Shown here in pieces: positions 59,317 through 64,000 of a DNA stretch of 64,000 bases (within the stretch, counting starts at the first letter, position 1; every line of letters begins with the position of its first letter). Location: positions 62,001-126,000 of the forward strand of contig JABLUY010000073.1 of the NCBI GenBank assembly GCA_013306675.1, written 5' to 3'. This stretch comes from Thraustochytrium sp. TN22 (Eukaryota > Sar > Bigyra > Thraustochytrida > Thraustochytriidae). The position numbers were made by a program, and so were the translations under genes. The notes below the pieces were generated by a model. That model was not told the DNA's origin, did not search any database, and worked only from the letters and a program-made list of their open reading frames with translations.

Positions 59317-60738
59317 TTAGTCGTCCTGAATCTTCCACATGGACACGAGATAGTTGGACAGCTGATGGATGTCATTGCGAATCGCCTGCTTCTTGCTCGT
59401 CTCGAGCTCCTGCTGCTGCGTGCGCGCCTGCGACTTGACTTGTCGCAGGTCCTCGGCCAGTCTCCGACGCTGGCCCTTGTGCGCAGCTAGCAGCTTGTGC
59501 CGCGTCTCCTCGGTCTTGCGCAGCACGTCGCGGTACGTCTCGCGGGCACGCTGGGCGGCAGCCAGCTCCTCGTCCACGCTCTGCGACTTGCCCTCCCGCA
59601 CCGGCGATCCGGGCGACTCGGCCTGCTGCAGCGCAAGTGCCGCCTCCGCCGCCACAGTCTCGCGCAGTTCCGACATGGGCCGCAGTCGGTACACCCGACG
59701 GCTCTGCGTCATGCGGAAGGTCAGCTTGCGGTCCGCCAAGTCGCCACCACTGCCGTTCATCGCCAAGAAGTGGTCGATCAGCGGGCTGTGCGCGTACTCC
59801 ATCGTGTCGTGCGTCGTCGACGTCTCCACGTGCACCAGGCTCTGAGCAACGGGCCCCACCTGGTTGAGCTTCTCCTGGAACTGCACCAGTGCCAGGTGTC
59901 CGGCCTCGACCGAAGTCTGCCCTTCCGTGTTGGCCACCACGAGCGCCAGCGGGTCATCCTCCTCCTCCGCCGCGTTCCCGCCCGCAAACATGAGCTTGCG
60001 CATCGAGTTACGCCGCTGCCGCTCCGCGCTCAGCTCGCTCCCCCAGTGCGAGAGGTCCGGCCGCGCCGGCGCCGTCACGCCAAGGATCCAGCCGCCCACG
60101 GTCTGCGCCACGTACGTCTTGAATGCGGCGTCAAAGTGGCCCTTCGATCCCGGATACGCCGCACAGAACGACAGGTACACGCTCTGCGCCACCGCATCGT
60201 GAAAGGTCTTCAAATAACCCTCGCTCGACTTGGAGTGCATGCTCACGCGCAGGTCAAAGTATCGCGTCGCCAGCTCGTCATAGAACCGAGACTTGGCATG
60301 GGCGGCACTCAGGCTGTCCATGACCGCCTCTCGCGCGCGCTGAAGCCGCGGCGCCGCGCGGTCCACGAAGATCCACCAAAAGGCCACCTCCACGAACCGC
60401 TTGCTCACAAGTCGGCTGAATACCTTGCGCCAGCGCGCCTTCGACTTGATCGACGAGAAACGATAGCTGTCAGCTACAGACCCCACCACCACGGCGAAGT
60501 CCACCTTGGCCGGCAGACCCGGGCACACGCAGTCCTCCGCCAGCGCCCACTCCAGCCGCTCGTCCTCCAGCCGCGTCTGCTTGCCGTGGTGCAGCCCCGT
60601 ATGGTGCGTGCGCGTCTGCGGCGTGCGCTCCGACGTCGTCGCCGACTTGCTCTCGTCCACGCCGCCCTCGAGCGCGCCGCTCCCGCTGCCCGCTGCCAGC
60701 TCCGTCACAAAGGTGCCGCCATCATACTCGCGCGACAT
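59317..60738 (-). CDS. FAM227-like FWWh-domain protein
   Basis: A 473-aa protein with the FWWh signature FWWIFVDR at 120-127, which names the FAM227 family. Around it: KARWRKVFSRLVSKRFVEVA before, and FYDELATRYFDLRVSMHSKS, then QSVYLSFCAAYPGSKGHFDA and VGGWILGV after, all matching the helical FAM227 core. The C-terminus (about 370-473) is a coiled coil (RETYRDVLRKTEETRHKLLA, KSQARTQQQELETSKKQAIR). The N-terminal 60 residues are low-complexity. The molecular role of FAM227 is unknown; the family is found mainly in ciliated eukaryotes and is expressed in testis in animals, so a ciliary link is reasonable here. ATG at 60738 was used; the frame continues 58 codons upstream without homology. It is convergent with the TBC gene, 177 bp apart. 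Confidence 0.85.
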   Translation of the reverse strand: MSREYDGGTFVTELAAGSGSGALEGGVDESKSATTSERTPQTRTHHTGLHHGKQTRLEDERLEWALAEDCVCPGLPAKVDFAVVVGSVADSYRFSSIKSKARWRKVFSRLVSKRFVEVAFWWIFVDRAAPRLQRAREAVMDSLSAAHAKSRFYDELATRYFDLRVSMHSKSSEGYLKTFHDAVAQSVYLSFCAAYPGSKGHFDAAFKTYVAQTVGGWILGVTAPARPDLSHWGSELSAERQRRNSMRKLMFAGGNAAEEEDDPLALVVANTEGQTSVEAGHLALVQFQEKLNQVGPVAQSLVHVETSTTHDTMEYAHSPLIDHFLAMNGSGGDLADRKLTFRMTQSRRVYRLRPMSELRETVAAEAALALQQAESPGSPVREGKSQSVDEELAAAQRARETYRDVLRKTEETRHKLLAAHKGQRRRLAEDLRQVKSQARTQQQELETSKKQAIRNDIHQLSNYLVSMWKIQDD

Positions 60739-61651
60739 GCTCGCCCCTTGCCCGCTCGCGGATGGGACCTGAGCGATCTCGCGCCGCCGCTGCGCTTCTC
60801 CGCGCCGCCTGCTGGCCCCAGAGGCAGGCTGGATGGATGCTCGCTGCCTTTGCGAGCGAGCTTGACCCACCACGAGCTTGTGGCAGCGACCTGCCACATG
60901 CCGCGGAACCACGACGTACTATGTTAGTTGGTGCAGTCACTGTGACAAGAATGCGGGTACACACCTGGCTCGGATTTTGCCGCGCTCTCGTGCGAACGGA
61001 ATTCTCTTTCGAGGAAGGCCGAGGAAGGCGACGCCATGCAGTGCCGAACAGTGTCGAGAGGTGCCCAGCATCGGCCGGCGTCACCTCTCACTAGAGTCGG
61101 CGCCGAATTTGACGTGACGCGAAGTTGTGACAAACGACCAGCAGCATACCTGTAAATAACACCGATATTCGCGTTTCGCTTTGCAGTGGAACTCTAGTAG
61201 AAGGGATAACATCCCTGCCAGGGGCTGTGCGTTGCCGCCAGGGTGTAAAAACCATGGCACAGATCACGGACGGCAGAGCGCGGGCGAGCACAATGTTGAA
61301 GGAGAAAGGGGCAAGACATGACGAGGCACGCGCCGGCCTTGAAGAATGAAGGCACACAGCGATGCGCATCTTCTCTGCAAGGAATTGTCGCGAGACTGAA
61401 GACGGTGACGTGGCTCATTCGCATTCGATTGAAAAAAATGTGAAACAAGCTCGCCTCAAGGGCACCGCGCCGGCACTGAACTGCGAGGTGGCCAAGGTGT
61501 CATTTCTCAGATTGCAAGACTTGATTGACCAACAAAAGATAAAACTGAAAAGAGGTTTCGCTCCACGGAGAAAAGCTCCTGGGGCTCGTGATGGTTTGGC
61601 GGGAGGTCCCGTGGTCCGGCTGCTGTAAAGGCTGGCGCACTGCTGGACAAT
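60739..61651. other. Spacer upstream of the FAM227-like gene
   Basis: 913 bp of average composition, less GC-rich than other spacers. Short open frames on both strands show no family features. It should contain the FAM227-like promoter near its left end. No RNA gene seen. Confidence 0.55.
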
Positions 61652-61963
61652 TTAAGGACCAGACCACTTCGGCAGCTGGAGTGGGAACTGTGGCAGCCTG
61701 CGCTCCACAAGGCAGGTCCTGATGGCTGGCAGGACGCGGTCGTCGATACCCTCGTGGCGCAAGGCAGTGGTGATGCGTGGGTGCAGCTGGAACGGGTCGT
61801 CGCCGCGTGCGTACATGGCGATGACCTGTATGAAGTTGTCTGGCAGTGGAGAACCAAAGGCCCTGGGACCACAGAGCGGGACGCCGTGGCGTGCAAACTG
61901 AATCTTGAGCAGGAGGAGACCGACGCTGTACGCGTCGCTCTGCTTTATGTGGCCTCGAGGCAT
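61652..61963 (-). pseudogene. Kinase-like C-lobe fragment
   Basis: A 103-codon frame beginning MPRGHIKQSDAYSVGLLLLK; the SDAYSVGLLL core resembles subdomain IX of protein kinases (SDVYSFGxLL), and the following ITTALRHEGIDDRVLPAIRT could be the C-lobe end. It overlaps the last 19 bases of the 527-aa frame in another frame. The sequence preceding the ATG in the upstream frame (VARSSVVTAVEEVRLVRAAC) has no HRD or DFG motif, so a complete kinase is not present. It may be the rest of the same gene after a frame change or short intron, or an unrelated remnant. Confidence 0.35.
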
Positions 61964-63528
61964 GCAGCTCGCACCAGGCGCACCTCCTCCACCGCAGTCA
62001 CAACGCTCGACCTAGCCACGCCCCCACGTCCATTGCGAAGCAGCTCGTCGACGGTAGCAAGGCCGTCGCGCGCGCTCTGGGCTACAGGGCTCATGTCTGG
62101 GAAGGGGCCAAGCTCGTCGGGGTTCATGGCGCGCAGAAGTTCAGCGTAGCGCTCGGGTGCGTCCAGGGATGCGAGCAGCTGACGGTCGAGCGGCACGCCC
62201 TTGAGCTTTGCGATAAACTCGAGCACAATCCGCTTCGCTCTGATGTTCCGAGGCAGCTCTGACTCAGAGCCGACGAGCTCCAGAAGCCTCTCCTTGGCGT
62301 CGCGTCGTTCTTTGCGCAGCACACTGGTCAACTCGGCCTCAAGTCTGGCAATGGTCGCTTCATCCACCGGCTGCGGCCTGCCGATCTTGAGCTTCCAGGG
62401 CCGCATGTCGAGCATGTGCGGGACTGAGTTGTTCTTGGCGCCCCACCAATGAGAGCGGGGATACTGCGGGTATTCTCCCGTCGCGGGAGACCAGATTTCG
62501 AAGGCGTCGACGCCCGGGATCGTGACGACCACCCGGAGGCCCATGTTCTGTGCGGTGTGAACAACATATCTGGCACGATGCGGCTCCCATGGGTGCACCT
62601 CGATCAGTTCGCCGACACCAGTCCTGACGGACACGTTCACAGGAACAGTCTGGGACGCGACGAGCGCGCGGAGAACCGGAGGCATCCACGACCAGTCTGT
62701 TATCGCGTTGAGGTACTGCTCCGGTGTCGGCCATTGGAAATATGGGCCGGCCCTTGCGCTCATCTGTGTGATGGCGTCGTTGATCCACTCGGCAACCGCA
62801 AGAACCGTGCGCGCCTCTACGCCCGCGGCGAGCATATCGGCCAGCGTCGTGTTGAGGCCCTCGGGGCACATGGGGTCCTGCTCTTCTTTTACGCGTTTGT
62901 TGAGCTGTGCGATCGCGCTGTTGACCTCCTCGAGCAGCTTCTGCAGGTCTTTTTCGAGGGACTCGCGAACCATCTCGGCCACGAGCGGGAGGCTCATCTC
63001 ATAAAAGGCCAGGAAGGCCTCGCCGTCCCTGATGAGAGTGTCGAGTTGAGCCCCGAGATCCACCATGAAGCGCGCCCCCCTGGGGCCGCACTGAACCTCG
63101 CGAATCATCCCGCAGATGGTCAGGGCAAGCGAACTCCAGGTCTTCGGCGCAATGAGGAAGTCAGGAAGCCCCCGTGCGCCGAGCAGACGCACGATATCCA
63201 CAAAAAGGCCGGTGTGCTCTGTGCCTGCGAACTGCAGCAGGTCGGCGTCGATATGCAGTCGGCTGTGGTCTCCAGCGATGCCGGCTCCGTTGATCGGGTT
63301 GAGGTAAGCAACGCCGTTCCGCTCACGCTGGCCGATCGAGCGACTCAGCCCGACGCCCTCGGCCACACATGCAAGGAAGCTCGCACGATCAGCCGGCTGT
63401 GAGGAGCTCACTCTTTCGCTGAAGAGCCTGAACTCGCGCATCGCCTGAGTTTTGGCAAGCGCGATGCGAGTGCGAATGGCATGGGCATTGTTGGGTTCCA
63501 GCTCCGGTTCTTTAGGCCCCCCACCCAT
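61945..63528 (-). CDS. Unrecognised 527-aa protein
   Basis: A long open frame with normal protein composition: MGGGPKEPELEPNNAHAIRT, then ERNGVAYLNPINGAGIAGDH, a helical stretch SLEKDLQKLLEEVNSAIAQL, and Trp-rich blocks (YLNAITDWSWMPPVLRALVA, SHWWGAKNNSVPHMLDMRPW). There is no membrane segment. I recognise no family. The antisense frames lack such composition, which supports this strand. The ATG at 63528 was chosen; the frame extends 12 codons to a GTG. The C-terminus runs into a kinase-like fragment in another frame at 61652-61963, so the true protein could be longer, for example a signalling protein whose kinase-like part is damaged. Confidence 0.6.
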   Translation of the reverse strand: MGGGPKEPELEPNNAHAIRTRIALAKTQAMREFRLFSERVSSSQPADRASFLACVAEGVGLSRSIGQRERNGVAYLNPINGAGIAGDHSRLHIDADLLQFAGTEHTGLFVDIVRLLGARGLPDFLIAPKTWSSLALTICGMIREVQCGPRGARFMVDLGAQLDTLIRDGEAFLAFYEMSLPLVAEMVRESLEKDLQKLLEEVNSAIAQLNKRVKEEQDPMCPEGLNTTLADMLAAGVEARTVLAVAEWINDAITQMSARAGPYFQWPTPEQYLNAITDWSWMPPVLRALVASQTVPVNVSVRTGVGELIEVHPWEPHRARYVVHTAQNMGLRVVVTIPGVDAFEIWSPATGEYPQYPRSHWWGAKNNSVPHMLDMRPWKLKIGRPQPVDEATIARLEAELTSVLRKERRDAKERLLELVGSESELPRNIRAKRIVLEFIAKLKGVPLDRQLLASLDAPERYAELLRAMNPDELGPFPDMSPVAQSARDGLATVDELLRNGRGGVARSSVVTAVEEVRLVRAACLEAT

Positions 63529-64000
63529 TTTCGAAGGCACAGTTGCAGGTCTGCCGCCGCCCACGCCTCGCTCGCGAGCAGCCGCGACGGCAGAGAGCAG
63601 TCCTTAAAATTTCTTAGTGTCGGAGTGAGAGGACAGAGCACCTCGGTCTTCGGTCTCAGCGTGACTAGCATCTACCGTGGCGCCACGGAGCCAAAATTCA
63701 CGTGCACAGATCTTTGCCGGCCCGCTCTCCTCGCTTCCTACAAGGGCGTGCGCTGCACCACAAGAATGAGTGCACGGCCTCCAGAAAAATGTCGTCACCG
63801 TTTCGCAATCGCAACCTGCAGCCGCGCAGCGACGCAACCGCGCTACACCTCTGGCGCGTGCTCTCGACATACATGGCCATGAGGCCACATCCTGCTTGAG
63901 GGAATTGAGCAAAGCATGTTACTTCAAGCCAGTCCAGCGTGATTCGATTTGCGCGGCCCGCCAAATTGCGAAAAGCCAATCCATCGTGATTTGATTTGCG
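63529..64000. other. Right edge spacer
   Basis: 472 bp upstream of the 527-aa gene up to the window edge. It contains a 28-bp imperfect direct repeat at the end; no gene was accepted. Confidence 0.55.
63926..64000. repeat. Imperfect 28-bp direct repeat
   Basis: Copies at 63926-63953 and 63973-64000 agree at 25 of 28 positions and are separated by 19 bp. Each begins AAGCC and ends GATTTGCG. The second copy runs to the edge of the window, so the array may continue outside. Confidence 0.85.

Noticed and set aside
61091-61628. Small genes in the spacer upstream of the FAM227-like gene
   Set aside because: The 88- and 92-codon frames have no conserved motif and no start context worth calling.

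Overview
The window looks like nuclear DNA of a GC-rich, gene-dense unicellular eukaryote with few introns. Large proteins (ABCA transporters of about 1,900-1,970 aa, an IFT-A subunit, a CFAP65-like axonemal protein, a TBC RabGAP, a kinesin, a PEX11) are encoded in uninterrupted frames. The mix of motile-cilium genes, an ABCA array, a Mei2-type RNA-binding protein, IQ-rich and PX proteins, and GC-rich spacers with microsatellites fits a thraustochytrid/labyrinthulid stramenopile (Aurantiochytrium/Hondaea-like). That placement is an inference from gene content, not from a database match.

Layout. 1-14768: three minus-strand, head-to-tail full-size ABCA transporters (the first cut by the window edge); their ATPase domains are almost identical while the extracellular domains differ. 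16084-19203: two minus-strand zinc-independent MDR (PTGR/LTB4DH-like) oxidoreductases. 19773-21767: a plus-strand SH3 protein with about ten IQ-like repeats, convergent with a myristoylatable CaMK-like kinase (21861-23198). 23199-25205: a tandem duplication of the kinase 5' end and its upstream DNA, leaving a truncated kinase copy. 25146-26216: a decayed orphan coding region. 26796-29456: Mei2-like protein. 30059-34126: IFT121/WDR35, tail-to-tail with a CFAP65-like gene (34278-39668). 41449-43557: acidic coiled-coil PX protein. 44050-45916: remnant of a DNA transposon joining a YqaJ-type nuclease to the C-terminal part of a PiggyBac-like transposase. 46358-47881: PEX11. 47882-50557: a long spacer holding two 84-nt leucine-rich-repeat cassette exons with splice signals. 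50558-53296: kinesin. 53705-54543: a two-exon UPF0739/C1orf74-like gene, divergent from a TBC RabGAP (55024-59139). 59317-60738: FAM227-like FWWh protein. 61652-63528: an unrecognised 527-aa protein overlapped by a kinase-like C-lobe fragment.

The most coherent function is the motile cilium: IFT121 (IFT-A, retrograde transport), CFAP65-like and FAM227-like proteins, and possibly the kinesin. Long open frames antisense to the real genes are a by-product of high GC. No tRNA, rRNA, CRISPR array, retrovirus, LTR element or Polinton was recognised. Starts were chosen at the first ATG that preserves homology; the open frames often extend further upstream only through GTG or TTG codons.
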